Assembly: GCA_002633005.1 (NCBI GenBank)
Contig: NMRA01000029.1
Coordinates: 1,345,796 to 1,409,795, forward strand
Direction: 5' to 3'
From: Phoronis australis
Lineage: Eukaryota; Phoronida; Phoronidae
DNA: 64,000 nt
The position numbers and the translations under genes are program-made. Numbering within the stretch: position 1 is the first letter of the stretch; every line of letters starts with the position of its first letter. Under the pieces are notes generated by a model. It saw only the letters and a program-made list of their open reading frames with translations, was not told the origin of the DNA and made no database searches. Positions 34,960 to 47,378 of this stretch are shown here, in pieces.

Positions 34960-37900
34960 TCACTGTAATTTCGGTACGGCGGACGAAACAACACGATAAC
35001 TAATAAGCTTGATAGGTTTCCTCAGTATCAAGGTTACCACCATTATAATCAGCATGGTTTTCAGCCACTCAACACAGAAAACGCTGATCAGCATTCCGAT
35101 AAGAAACGAGACCAACCACTGTAAACTTCTGTAGTATCCGTATTCAAGCCCGTAAAGCACTGTGAGGAAAGAGAACGTAAAACTCATCGTGAACAGTACC
35201 AACCATATGACGTAAAGGGACCAACGAGGCAACAGGAGGCGCGTCGTTGTCTCCTTTACGTTCATCTGAGAAACATTGGGCACACTGTAGTTGTTGTTGT
35301 TATTTTGTCCAGGGAGACCATGAAAAGACTTTCTCGTATCTTCACAAGGGGACTCTGATACTTCATATGAGATAGACGTTGTCACAATATCACTTGAGAT
35401 TGTATCAGGCAAAATCAGTGCCGTCGATAATTGACTGTCTTGCAAAGAGATTTTATCATCAGCAGTTTCTGTATCGAACGAATTGCCAGATTTAGAATAT
35501 CGCGGAAACTCGGCCTTCTCGCCGGTGTTGTCGGCAGATTGTGTTTGGTTCCAGGCAGCTGACTGGATCAACACAGGAGTTTCTGGTGGAGGTTGGACGC
35601 GTTGAAACAGCACGGTGAAAATAAAAATCAGAGGAAATACTATCAGACTCACTGGAAAACTAAAGGAAACTGCCGCCATGATATCAAAAGTTTCACCAAC
35701 GTTTTCACGAAGGGAAAACTCCGCAGAGGAAATATCTGCAAACATGGTCGACAGCACCATCAATAGCGCACACGAGAGACGTTGAACATAAGTGAAATCA
35801 CTGTCTGGTGGCCTTTCTATTATACTTATCCACAAATGATAGTTACGTGGTCCTCGGTTGGTTTGTATTGGGAATACATTCTTCAACGCAGTTAGTTCCT
35901 TGGGTGAAGCAACAGCTAGTTCCCGTATCGTTGCACCGTCCCCTTTGTCAGTACCCAACCAGTTGTTGCATAAGAAATACCACAATGCTCCTGTCTGGAG
36001 ATCACACACGCATAGAGCGTGGAGGTACCAACTAGGGGATTCACCTGAGTTGTCGTGCCAAATCGTAGCTCTACGCAAATGTCCTAGGCACTTTTCGGTC
36101 GTCAAAATGAAAGCACTTGCAGAACCGCGCATCATCCCGTTACCTATCCCGCCGCAAATATGGCGAGACAATGTCTCACCACGATCTCCAACGAGCGTTA
36201 GGTAGACATTGGCTTTCGTTAGAGCATCCGTTTGCCATCCAGTGAGCACAGCAACAACGTACACATAGGGATATGACCTATGGTTGTCTCTTGCACGGAA
36301 AGTACGTAAAATTCTCTCGCACTTTTTGTCCCTTCGTCTCACCACGGGAAGAAGTAGAAAGTACAATCCCCACACAACACAGACTGCAGTTAAAACAATA
36401 TAATTTGTATCCACTGACTCCAGCAGTTCCACCGCCCTCTCAACATGTAGAGTGTTCGGCAGTCGAAGAAGCCCGCCTGCGTAAGTCGATAGGTGGTTGC
36501 ATTGGCAGTAAAGGGAATCTTTGGTTGGCCTGCGTGATAACCAGCACCCAGACGTATTCCAGACTGCAGCTTGCGTTTGCCAATATAAGCAAGCGTACTG
36601 TTTTATCTCTAATACAAGTTTAATGTTTTTTGCAATGTTGGACCTACACCTTTTGTCTCTTTTATTTATTTCTAGACCAACTGCCGCAGAAATGACGTTC
36701 TTTTTATTGTTTTCCAGTAAAAATGACCAATTAGATTGCCTTGAAATTACAAACAGCCTTTTTCCGCGCAAGTCCTCAAAGTCCTTTCCGGTTATATTAG
36801 TACTCGCTTCTTTCGCAATTGCCCAAATGGTGGCGTTGATGTCATGACCGTTCGCAAATCGTATCAAAGCAGCACCTTTGCCTTGTAGTAGAGTTTGGCT
36901 CTGTATGAAATCGAAATAGAGACGTCTTTTAAGACTCTCACATGCCGACGGTATAGAGTAATTCAGGTGAACAAATTCTCCCTTTTGACTTCGATTTATG
37001 GAGAATTTGATGCCTATCGAGATTCCATTGTCCCTCTTAGTGGTTAAAATGTCGTTCTTGAATTTGTCTTGATACTCCAAAGACATTATTCCTGTAGCAA
37101 TTACGGCGATATTTCTTGACCAAAAGTAAGGGTTGTCAATGAACCCTAAAACTTTGCACATCACCGTCAAATTATGTCCATGGTGTTGACGTAGGAACAT
37201 TTTAACTCTTCCAGTATCCAGAATACCTCCTTTAAAGGGAAGAAATCTCTTCAAATCATTAGCCGCGGTGAATTCCGCTAAGACTGAAACGCGGTCATAA
37301 GCTATTAATGTCGGTTTTTCGCCGAAATTCATCACCTCCAGTGTGGCATCAGCTATAGAATTCAGAACACCGACAAGTTCTTTAGTCAATGATTTTCTCC
37401 TCCAAATATTCAACTCCTCACCGTTCGTTGAACGATTGCCCAACGCATTAGCAAAAATGTTACTCGCCGTTTGAGTTGCTTCTTTTAACACCTCGGTACT
37501 TTGGGAACGGCTTTGGTTTTGGACCAGGTCATTCCTTAACATATTAAGGTAGTTCGTTAATGTCTTTGCCGCAGCTATTGAAGGTTCAGCGCTGACGACG
37601 CCGGTCATAGACGTAACCTTCATCATTGTGCTGATAGCCTGCTTTACTCTTTCAGCAGATACCCGTAAAGCGGTTAACATCTTGAGTAGCTTTTCTCGTT
37701 CGCTTGCTTCTGTTGACGTAAACGAGCTGAACTCGATCAGCGCCAGCGCCTGACCTATATGTCCGGTGTTTTGGAGACTTTGAAGCAAACCTTCCAAGGA
37801 TTCCATCGATGAACGCGGGTCTCTTGGATCCTGAATTGAGACACGTGGAAACTCGATATCTGTCCCGTGCCTGGCTCCGAACTTATCGATGACGATAACT

Positions 37901-38477
37901 GTTAAAATATTCTTGCAATCTTTAAAGTATGGGAAGATGCCAGCGTACTCGGGTGCATCCGTGCGTCCAAGAATCACTTGAGTCCGGTTTCCGCAACGCG
38001 CCATGTACTCGTATGTCAAATCTGGAACTTCAAAGATGACGTTCGGGCAAGTTACGGTGAAGTTTACCAGAGATATTCTTGGAACGTCGACGAGTATGAT
38101 ACACCCATCCGCTTCAAATTGAAACTTCTTCACCTCTACTTCGTAATCTGCTGAAATCGACATGTCATTAATTCTCATTCCTACTTTGAATGTGTACTTC
38201 GTATTTGGGGTCAAAATCTGGGACTCGATTTCGAGAACTTTGCCTTCAGTCAGTGTGCTGTCAGCCTCTATGTTAGGCACATCTATATCGTCTCTAACTG
38301 ACGTCTCTATCTTCCAGTTGTAGGTCACATACTTGTAAAATTTGCAGTTGACACACACGGCACGTAGTTTCAACAACTTGCCAGGTCTTATATGAGAAGT
38401 CTGGTCAATGGGGCAGTTCGTGAGGCACACCACAAACACGCGAGGACATAGGCGAATGCCCTCTAGGATAGCACAAG
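34960..38477 (-). CDS. Polycystin-1/REJ-like receptor, main exon, gene 2
   Basis: A single exon of about 1,172 residues that is a diverged paralogue of 12736-16415. The acceptor follows CTTACTCTTTGCAG in phase 1. Order (exon residues, approximate): REJ/GAIN-like ectodomain 1-620; GPS near 620-665 with YCQCNHLSTYAGG, keeping the cleavage triplet as HLS; membrane segment 1 near 686-712; PLAT domain 730-880 (LTGWQTDALTKANVYLTLVG, IWHDNSGESPSWYLHAL, WYFLCNNWLG); RPPDSDFTYVQRLSC into segment 2; segment 3 near 930-957; a serine/threonine-rich loop; segment 4 near 1090-1118; segment 5 near 1122-1155. It ends shortly after LILRKPIK. There is no polycystin channel domain, and an AATAAA lies about 100 bp beyond. 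PLAT is the best conserved part between the two paralogues. Function and ligand are unknown; suREJ-type sperm receptors are relatives by family. Confidence 0.88.
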
Positions 38478-38805
38478 CTGCAAAGAGTAAGCGGTATACT
38501 GGTCAAACCCATATTTGCGAACAATGGATAATGTTCGTAGATTCCATTGGAATAGGGTCCAGTTGCATAAAAATACAAGAGCATTTGACGTTTTGCAATA
38601 AACAACTCATCGAAAAAAAAGTTCATTCAACTCAATTCCGGTTCTTTCACTTGGCTCACATCAAAACAATTTACCTATAAACCAAAGTTTCCAAGCAGCC
38701 ATACATTGCACGAAACTCACAAAGACAGTTTGCTTGGAACTCACACGAACATTTTGCGAGGATTCAAATATTTTCCTGGTTGATTAAGCAATGTAAGCTA
38801 TGTAC

Positions 38806-39087
38806 CTGTTTTTGTACCGTTGTACTTCTTCAGAGCACTTGAGACCTCAGTCCAGCCCGCTTTTTTCGTTGTCACCGAAACAAAGTACCAGGAGGCTGGT
38901 TCTAATCCCGCGCAGATACCGTGATTGCTGATGTTGTTGACAACGGCGGTACTTGCCACTCGTCCAGAACGAACAGAAATGCAGGAGATCAAGTAGACGT
39001 CTTTCTTTCCTCTGGCATGTGTCCAAGTTACACTGAGCGAAGAATATGTCTGGCTCATAGCGCCGACGTCTCTCACCACAGCCAGTT
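38806..39087 (-). CDS. Fibronectin III domain exon, gene 2 (FN3-7, membrane-proximal)
   Basis: One FN3 domain: SQTYSSLSVTWTHARGKKDV, then GICAGLEPASWYFVSVTTKK and an end at YNGTKTG. The acceptor follows TATATGTACCAG, the donor is ACAG/GTACAT, and both are phase 1. It directly precedes the REJ exon. Confidence 0.82.
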
Positions 39088-39331
39088 CTGGTACATATAC
39101 AACAGTGATTGATAAACGTGGTCATTGGGCAAACATACTAAACGGTGATGTGCAAGTAGCTCTTGGAAGAAGGCATGATCTTTTTTTTCTGAATTTGGAA
39201 GTGCCTTAAGATAAGGCTTGCATTCCCTGTATACTGTTACTTGACAAGGCAATTCAAAGCACTTACCCAGACTTTTGACAACACCAATTAACCCTTAGTT
39301 TGGAGTATCATGCTTATGCAAGTATATTTAC

Positions 39332-39610
39332 TTGTTTTGGTCATCTCATCTTTCACGAAATTCCACGAATCTTTCCATCCGTCTTTTTTCGTGGATATCT
39401 TTACAGAATACCAGACGCCCGCAGTCAACCCGCCACATGAGGCAAAATTAGCTGAAGAATTAACAATCTGTCTACTAGACCTCGCAATTTGTTCGCCAGG
39501 AACACAGTTTACCGAGTAGTAGTCCTTTCCTCCTTCAGCATGCGTCCAGTTGAAACTAAGTAACGACTGCGTCTGAAGTATCACCGTAATATTCCGCGGA
39601 CAGTCCAATT
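39332..39610 (-). CDS. Fibronectin III domain exon, gene 2 (FN3-6)
   Basis: One FN3 domain: LDCPRNITVILQTQSLLSFN, WTHAEGGKDYYSVNC, GLTAGVWYSVKISTKKDGW, end at TKTS. The acceptor is AATTGTTTGTAG, the donor ACAA/GTAAAT, phase 1 at both ends. It is a close copy of the next exon upstream at 40272-40553; most residues are identical and even the splice-site contexts match, so the two arose by a recent exon duplication. Confidence 0.88.
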
Positions 39611-40271
39611 CTACAAACAATTATGTGACGCACGAGAACATTATATAGAAGCAAGGTGACACCCTGGGTTCCCATTTAGAAAACACTTACATGACCAGGA
39701 AGTATGCAAGTGCATATCCACGAGTGAAACGTTAAAGCCGTTGTTAAACCAAGTGAGGGGATATAATAATAGTAGTCATCATTCCGTGCTTCCGTCATTT
39801 GGTCCATTCGTCCGTTCGTCCACTCCGTCGTGCCGAAAAACGCTTTTTGTCTAACTCCATCTAAAGCTGTTATCGAATGACGACTAAACCCTAAAAAGTG
39901 TTCTTACGAATTAACATAGCGCAACGTGAAGCGATTCTGCTTAACTCCTTAAATTATGACTCGTTTTTGATTTCCACAGATGCATGAAGGATATCTTACA
40001 TTTAGTATCACATGTCAATCAAAGCCAAAGGCGTTTATCACGATGAAATGTCCTACCGGATATCGTCGGCATTTTGTGATAAGATGCTTATCGTCAGCGT
40101 CTTGGGATTCAACCGTATTTCCTAAAATTATAACCGCTTTCACGCCTGTACATTTGCAGCATATAGAGAAACGTTATTTAACCCGACATTTTCAAGCCGT
40201 TACCCTAACATTTAACTACAACGATTCAACCGCAGAGTGAAGTCTGATGGTTTCGATGCAACTGTATTTAC

Positions 40272-40553
40272 TTGTTTTGGATGTTTCGTCTTTCACGAAA
40301 CTCTCTGAAGAATCGTTCCATCCGTCTTTTTTAGTGAATATCTTTACAGAATACCAGGTGCCCGCTGTCAACCCGCTACAGGAAGCAAAATTAGCTGAAG
40401 AATTAACAATCTGTCTACTGGATAGTGCACCTTGTTCGTCGGAAACACAGTTTACCGAGTAGTAGTCCTTGTCACCTTCAGCATGTGTCCAGTTGAAATT
40501 CAGTAACGACGGCGTCTGAAGTATCACAGTAATATTCCGCGGACGGTCCAATT
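40272..40553 (-). CDS. Fibronectin III domain exon, gene 2 (FN3-5)
   Basis: One FN3 domain nearly identical to 39332-39610: LDRPRNITVILQTPSLLNFN, WTHAEGDKDYYSVNC, GLTAGTWYSVKIFTKKDGW. It has one extra residue near its end (SSESF versus SWNF). The acceptor is TTCCTTTGCAG, the donor ACAA/GTAAAT, phase 1. Confidence 0.88.
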
Positions 40554-41529
40554 CTGCAAAGGAAATTTTTAGTTTTACATCGGTCAGCGCTCACAAATAG
40601 CCTAATGAGACGTTATTCAAGTTACTTGTTGGTAAAATGCCCCTTAACAATTACAACGTGACTCGATCCCACTCCCTGTTTTCTTCCCAAAAATTGCCGC
40701 TTGTAGCCTATATGTGGAACAACAAGTGGAGGGGGAAGTACTTCATTCGTTCCTCTACGAATAAAAATCTGTTACATTTTAAATAGAATTCCATATTGTT
40801 CTATTTCAATATGAAGTAGCTATTAACTATCCAAAGTTCTTACTTCGATTCGTTTTTCTTCGGAAATTTTAAATACAAAAAAGGAGTTTCTGAACGGAAG
40901 TAATCAAAAATACAATTATTCTCCACCGCTAAAAATTATGTAATCAGGTTTTGCTCAAGTCAATGTTTAGTAAATTAAAGGTGAATAAGCAAATTGAACG
41001 TGGCTTGTTAATGTCTTCGTTCAAGCTAGAAAAGCATCTGAACGGGAAAACAGACACTCCCAACTTTCTGCCAATTAAGACAAAAGTGATCGAAGACACA
41101 TTTTCAGTAGATTTCCTTTGTTTTGCTTTGTTTTGAAGTTGACATTCGTTCTATCAATAGATCTTCAGTTCGGCTACTACTTCACCACGGTCAAACGATT
41201 ATATGACGACTCCACTGTAAGCTTGTATGGGTCGCGTCTGTGAGAAGCTTTGCGGTACATGTCCGTCTTCGGTAGCAAGTCATCGATGGCTTTAAGACCA
41301 CAATGAGAAAAAAATAACATCTAGTCACATTTTCCATACCTTTGTTCCTTGTCAGAAATGTGTGGGGTTTTTGACCCTTTTGAGAGCTTTCGAAAATCTC
41401 TGGTAAATCCAACTTTTTTCAAAAAAAATTTGATTTAGACCAAACTAGATGTGATACCGATGTTGAAAATATTTCACAATTTGCCACTGCTTGCGAGCAA
41501 GCCCTACAAGTTTGGCTATTATGTGAAAC

Positions 41530-41962
41530 AAACTCCATTCTGGCATTTATGGTTGGAGGGCCAGCTCTCTTTTGTTCGATAATTGCTCTAATCTCGATTA
41601 AGATTGCATCTAGCCTGACTGGACTGTGCTGTTAGAAAGTTAAGTTATAACATATTTGAACATAAACCAATAGCATTTCTGAAATTGTCGTGAAACGGTG
41701 ATCATGTTTAGTTTTGAATCGCCAAAATCGCTCAACTGCAACCGAAGTTACGACAATCTATTCTTTCCGATCGTACCAATTCGCTCTGGGTTTGACTGTG
41801 TTCACAGGTGGTCTGTAATAAGCCTGGTAGATAATTGGCCTGCCTGTTGTCATAACAGACAAAAGACTGTGATTGGCAGCTAACAAAAAAGCTAGACATG
41901 TTATCACACGCTCACAACCCTCTTCGTCTGGTAAAGTCACTGAACGGGAAAACGCCGCCATG
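41530..41962 (+). mobile_element. TIR element family A, copy 2 (5'-truncated)
   Basis: Matches 18126-18667 from AACTCCATTCTG to the right terminus, whose reverse complement is CATGGCGGCGTTTTCCCGTT. The first roughly 110 bp are missing. It lies in the intron between FN3 exons of gene 2. Confidence 0.8.
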
Positions 41963-42155
41963 TTACTAACAACTTGACATCAGGTCAGTTATATAATGTA
42001 GTGGTATGTGATTTAAATCAAATTACTTTGTTTGACGAATTTCGGCTTTGCAATGGCTTTAAATTGCGACCTTCAACAATGATGGAAGGTTAGGTGTACT
42101 GGGAACAAAAATAAAAGACCCAACCTGTGTTCTTTCGAAACTCACAACAACCCAC

Positions 42156-42437
42156 TTGTTTTGGTTGAGTCATTTCTCAAGGCAACCGTAGCAATCTTAG
42201 GCCAGCCGCTAACTTCCACAGACACAGAGTATTGAGTTCCTGGCGTCAACTCATGACACATCCCTTTGTTTGACGAGACATTAACCCGAGATAGCGTAAC
42301 ATTAACACTAGCCGATAAACATGGAGTGCAGGTCACGATGTACCATAACACCTCGTTATAGTTGTCATGATTCCAACCAACAAGCAGCGACTTTGTCGTC
42401 CGTTGGAGGACGGAGATTCCAGTTATTTTCCAAAAAT
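42156..42437 (-). CDS. Fibronectin III domain exon, gene 2 (FN3-4)
   Basis: One FN3 domain: WKITGISVLQRTTKSLLVGW, then YIVTCTPC, ELTPGTQYSVSVEVSGW and NDSTKTS. The acceptor lies in CTTTTCATTTTTTAG and the donor is ACAA/GTGGGT; both are phase 1. It is more diverged than its neighbours but keeps the tryptophan, the L-x-P-G-T-x-Y-x-V block and the TKTS end. Confidence 0.82.
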
Positions 42438-42734
42438 CTAAAAAATGAAAAGGCGTGCTACCTGACGGCTGATCAAACATGCAACCGCGACGCAGCTACA
42501 CGAAATCAATGCTTTAGTAACAAAAGTTGATATCAAAACTCAAAAATTTTGGAACGAAGCAATCTTTTAATACTTAATGTCACAAGAAAGTTGTTGCTTT
42601 GTGGCAAACTGTTGAACCCCCGTAACAGCCAAAGCAGTCTGTACAGTTGGCGGCAATCACATGTAGCACAAGTGCTCGAGGTCTAACATTTGTACTCAAA
42701 TCTAACTCGAAATTTTTGTTGCCATTTCCCGTCC

Positions 42735-43010
42735 TGCTTTTATAAGATCTCAAGAAAATTGTCTGTCAAACTGTTCACTTGGTACTTTTACGGTTTGTTA
42801 GTAAAGATTTCTTGAATTTCTGTTGAAGTAGAAGAATTTTTTCTTAAGTTTGAATAACAAAAAACGTTCTGTCACTTAGTGGTTTTTTCTCCAACACGGC
42901 AAAGCACGTCTGGTTATATGTTCTGGCAAGACATAGACGTAGCGAATTTCCCTTATATGGAAATTGTGACCTTTGATCTTTGAAGTAAACTTCAGAATGG
43001 CGACTTCAAG
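42735..43010. repeat. Dispersed repeat (family C), forward copy
   Basis: Resembles the reverse complement of 49925-50170 over about 250 bp. Shared blocks include AAACTGTTCAC, GGCAAAGCACGTCT, AGACATA-ACG-CGTAGC and GTGACCTTTGAT. The copies lie about 7 kb apart in opposite orientation on either side of the LTR element. No coding capacity was seen. Confidence 0.75.
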
Positions 43011-43800
43011 CACCAGCCATTTTGATTCCTTTGAGCGCTTGCACACATGCATGTTGTCAGGAGTGGAGAATTTGAAAAGAGTTTTGGATGAAAGAGTTTA
43101 TATTTCGCCTGTTTCAAAAATAATGAATCTAACGACTCTCATCGAAATTCTTGCAATATTAAAAGTGCATCCCGAAAATTAGGTCTGTCGAAAATACGAA
43201 CTTTCGCTTTCTATTGCTCTTTAAAGTAGAAGGGAAAATTGAAAAAAATAATATGACTTTTACTACAAATATTATACCTCGGTCTCTGGTGTCAGTCTGC
43301 ACAACATTTTCTCCAAGGTCTTTTCCAATGTTTTTTACTCATGCTTCAAGTCATTCTCCACTTCTAAAATCACATGGAGCGCTGTTTGACTGACTTCGCA
43401 TAAGCGCAGATAAAATTCCCTTCCGAGACAGAATTTGAGGTTACCGATATAACCCAGGTGTTCCGAATTGTTCAGATTCAATTTAGAAACTCAAAAAACG
43501 AAGACGAACTCTATTAGAAAGCACTTACTTGAAGGTTTGGCATTAGGATCACCCAATGCTGAAACAAATCAACAAATCTTATCCCACGAGCGTTTTAAGC
43601 ATATGGTTGGTACATGTACAGTAGACACGGCAACAAAATCCTAATGTGCAATGCGATGCGTTATTTCCAATGCAGTTCAGGTGGCATAACCTAATCACAT
43701 ATGAACATATTCGTTTTGAACCTCTTGCATGGCTGAATGAAATTAGCACACGCTGTGTAAACAACTGAATTTACCAAGGACCACACTTGTAACTTCTCAC

Positions 43801-44067
43801 CGCTCATTACGCCGACAGTTTCCGCGTCAGGCCACTCCGCTCTCTTTGTAACAACTGTTACTATGTACCATGAGTTGGGACTCAATCCTGTACAAGTTGC
43901 TGTCTCTGAACTCGAGTTCACCACCACTGTCACGTTTATTCTAGACGTATCATTTGGAATGCACTGAACTTCGTAAAAGTCTTTGTAGCCACCAGCAGGT
44001 TCCCATTGTACCGTCATTGACGAAATAGTACTTTCATCGACTGTTACATTCTTGGCAATCTCCAGGC
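43801..44067 (-). CDS. Fibronectin III domain exon, gene 2 (FN3-3)
   Basis: One FN3 domain: LEIAKNVTVDESTISSMTVQ, WEPAGGYKDFYEVQC, GLSPNSWYIVTVVTKRAEW, end at VMSG. The acceptor lies in GTTATTTTTAG and the donor is AGCG/GTGAGA, phase 1. Confidence 0.84.
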
Positions 44068-44605
44068 CTAAAAATAACAAAATCAAACAATATTCCTATA
44101 TTCAAGAGTAAAGCTGCATTTTTAGATTTTCACTTTAGTTGCTCCTAAACTGAGGCAGTTTTTTCAATCAAAAAGGAGAGTTAAATTTAGCATGCCCTGC
44201 TCGAGCAGAAATAGCAACGAGTCAAGTTACACTGAAGATGCTCATCGTGTTCCGGTTGGTACTCTCTTCCACAGATATTTCAAGCTGCCAGTGCTACGAC
44301 GTAAATCGAAATGCTACATCATCTGCAGCCTGAGGTTGTTAAAACGTCGAGGGACAAGCTTGTGAATACTGAAACGTAATGCTTGAAAAACGCCATTGTG
44401 GTGTCATTAGTACAACTAGTGCTCAGTAATAAATCTTTTTGCAGAACGTTTATTAGTGTATTGAAAACTGGGAGATGTCGTGAGCATGAGCTCCATACAT
44501 GAAGTCTCCTTCGAGGTCTAGAACACCCACACTTCCTTTTCTTTAGGACTCTCTTGAGCAAAAGACCAACTTTAGTTTTTACAGTAAACAAGCTGGAAAA
44601 CGTAC

Positions 44606-44896
44606 TTGTTTTCGTAGAGTTGTCCATAATTATATACTTCTTCGGGGACAAGAAACCTGTTTTCTTTGAACAGATACGGACAAAATATTGAATTCCCGGA
44701 ACCAATCCGGAACACGTTCCACTGCGAGACTTCGTGGGCACTACCAAAATTCTGCCGTTGGTCACGGGCAAAGCGTTGTCATAGCTCAAGCAATCGAGTT
44801 GATAGTAGTCCTTGTCTCCTTCTGTGTGCAACCACTCGGCAGTCAGCGACGTCGGTGTCTTATGAATAATCCGACCTGATTTTACAGCGGAAATCT
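44606..44896 (-). CDS. Fibronectin III domain exon, gene 2 (FN3-2)
   Basis: One FN3 domain: ISAVKSGRIIHKTPTSLTAE, WLHTEGDKDYYQLDC, TCSGLVPGIQYFVRICSKKT, end at DNSTKTS. The acceptor is TTTTCTTATTGTTAG, the donor ACAA/GTACGT, phase 1. The open frame runs well past the donor, but that extension has no FN3 content and is intron. Confidence 0.84.
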
Positions 44897-46405
44897 CTAA
44901 CAATAAGAAAAGGCACATTTCATGGGATGTCGGTGAAACATTTCCGTTCGCACGCGCGCTTTCGTTTTTTCACTAGTTCAAGGCTGTAGTCACGAAATTG
45001 GGTCTACACTTCAAGTGCGAGTAAAACGATCTTATGAGTTAGATGAAAGAAACAACATGGAGCGGGTGTTCCAATATATGATGTGAACCCCGGCACAAAA
45101 TTTTGCACCATTGTTAAGACATATGTGCAAGAACTCTCTGCACATATTGTCGCCCCCTATTCTTGTTGAAAGGTAACCTGTTTGTCACGGCTCATGGCAC
45201 ACGGAGTGACCGTGCGATTGTCAAAAGGGCCTAAACGAAGCTAATAGAAAGTCAAACGGGGCAAAGACGACAACGATAACGACGTTGATGAGACTTCATT
45301 TCAAACACAAAGTATCAGTGCCGCTGCGGGGCTAGTTTATGACACGCAGTTTCCATGTTTGGCATAACCACTTCGGAAGTCAGTCTCGTTTCCGGAGAGT
45401 TGATTTTGTAGGTGTCTTGTGATATTAAAAACTTTTTTACAGCGTACCAATGGACATGATCTAAATTTTTTATATTGGAAGAGTAAAATTCGTTGAATAC
45501 ACGACACTAGCTTGCTGCACATTCAAAACAGGCTTCTCGAATGCAATGAAAAAAGATTGCAATATTTTCAATCGCACCACATTGTGCTCTACACACAGAA
45601 CTGGTGTGTTTTCCACAATTTCTTGATGGGTGATTCTACGTACATGACATTGCAGTAAAAGATCATGGATGGCGCCATTTTGAAGATGCATAGATAACAG
45701 ACGGGAAAGACAGCACATCGGCTGTCCAATGAAACATTTTTGCTTGACACTTGACCGAAGACATTCGTTCATAGGGCATACAATTGCATAAACAACACTA
45801 CACTGGGCAACAGGGCGGACTTTCGCTTTAGACAAAATTGGAGGACTTCCTGTTCCGATAATAAATATTGATATCGAGGTAATCATGGGAAAACTTATCG
45901 GTGTTCAAAAAACACCGTCTCGAAAGTGACAGATTTTACTAACACGAGAAACATATTCTCAGACATGGCTTTGCTGATCTCAGGAATGAAAAATGCAAAT
46001 GCAATCGAGCAAAAACATACATGTAAGCGTCTTCTCTACATCTGAATGGAGAGTCACTGGGTAGGTAAACAGTGGAAGGCTTGGCAAAATTACGTTTTGT
46101 CAATTAAAGGTATCTGCCATAAACTGAAACAGGAGTCAAGCCGCATAAAATTGGTCAAACAATAAACCCTCACAATTATAAGCCTGGATTTCGTGTGCAA
46201 AACCAACATCAAAACCATCAGCCAGTCAAAAAAGCATAGATTTTAATGAGTGTGTACCAACTTCAAACACACCTGGAACGAGAAAATTCGTATTAAAAAA
46301 CTTTTAAATAAATAGTGGCTAATCTGCGTCTTGGTCATGCTAAAGTGAGAGTTATTCATTTTGAATATTGCTGGTCGTACTTCGGGAGCAAGTTTTACGA
46401 TATTT
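44897..46405. other. Intron of gene 2
   Basis: Part of a roughly 6.2-kb intron (to 51104) between the first and second FN3 exons. No coding signal or repeat was recognised here. The minus-strand frame at 45470-45886 shows no domain resemblance. Confidence 0.45.
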
Positions 46406-46483
46406 AGAATTGATTAAACACACGACACTTTTCGTTGTTGCCTGTCTGTATTCCGTTTCGTTCATAGGTTCGGAATAAAATTC
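46406..46483 (+). repeat. Left arm of inverted repeat around the LTR element
   Basis: About 78 bp that match, in reverse complement, 49755-49832. Shared core: GATTAAACACACGACAC, CTTTTCGTTGTTG and TTCCGTTTCGTTCATA. The arms lie outside the LTRs and the target duplication, so the foldback structure predates the LTR insertion; without the insert the spacer would be about 235 bp. Confidence 0.85.
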
Positions 46484-46605
46484 TTCTCTAAGTTACACTT
46501 GTTTGCGTGACTTTCTTGTAACCTCCCTTCATTTGTCATTCTTTGCAGTATTTTACACCTGCCGTGTCCCACTGTGAATGTTTCCAGCTTATGTTCTGCG
46601 GTGGC

Positions 46606-46735
46606 TGTAGTGTTGTTACATTGGAATAGTATAAATATAAGGAGTCATTTCCGGTAAGTCGATCGTCTGACATACACCATACACGTTAGTTTCTGATTTA
46701 ATACTTGTTTTATTAGACTAACTAACGATGCAACA
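46606..46735 (+). repeat. 5' LTR (130 bp)
   Basis: Starts TGTAGTGTTG and ends GATGCAACA, the TG...CA form of LTRs. It matches the 130-bp 3' LTR at 49507-49636 with scattered substitutions. GTGGC lies directly before it and directly after the 3' LTR, a 5-bp target-site duplication. It is followed by CTGGCGACGAGGATCG, the likely primer-binding region. Confidence 0.9.
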
Positions 46736-46878
46736 CTGGCGACGAGGATCGACAAGACCCCAATAACAACCGAGAAGTCACAGGGATACGTGTTATTCCT
46801 ACATAAACTGTCACGAACTGACATTTGCAGTATATTTGAGCTGTCCTCGCCAGTACACGCTGAGTCCGTGCTGTTGAT

Positions 46879-47378
46879 ATGACATCCCTACCTGCCTTAC
46901 CCCCGTTTCTGGTACACGCCAATGAACAGTCCGCGGGTAGTAGGTGGATGAAATGGCTAAACAAGTTTGAAAACATGCTTTTAGCCTTAGACATTACTGA
47001 CACTAAACGTAAGAAAGCCCTATTACTACATTACATAGGCGAAGAGGGGTTCGATATCTATGATAGCATGACAGACGACGCTCAACAGGGTGAAGAAGAT
47101 GCCTATGATACTGTGAAACAAAGCTTCACTACTTCACGCCTAAGCAAAACACTGCATATGAAACATACAAATTCATGCAAGCGGTGCAAGAACCATCAGA
47201 TACAATCGACTCGTTTCACACTCGCTTGAGAACACTTGCAGCCACATGTGACTTTCATGACACAGATTGTGAGATCTTAACACAGATTCTTCATGGGTGT
47301 ACCTCCACTCGACTCCGCCGTCGTGGCCTACGAGACAACATGACGCTGACACAAGCTCTTGACGAAGCGCAAAGATGA
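46879..47378 (+). pseudogene. gag remnant of the LTR retrotransposon
   Basis: The frame opens MTSLPALPPFLVHANEQ, keeps WMKWLNKFENMLLAL and LLLHYIGEEGFDIYDSM, then breaks near 47145 and continues in another frame as YKFMQAVQEPSDTIDSFHTR and ILTQILHGCTSTRLRRRGLR. This is the capsid-type region of invertebrate Ty3/gypsy gag proteins. The nucleocapsid zinc knuckle is missing because of the deletion that follows. Confidence 0.75.
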
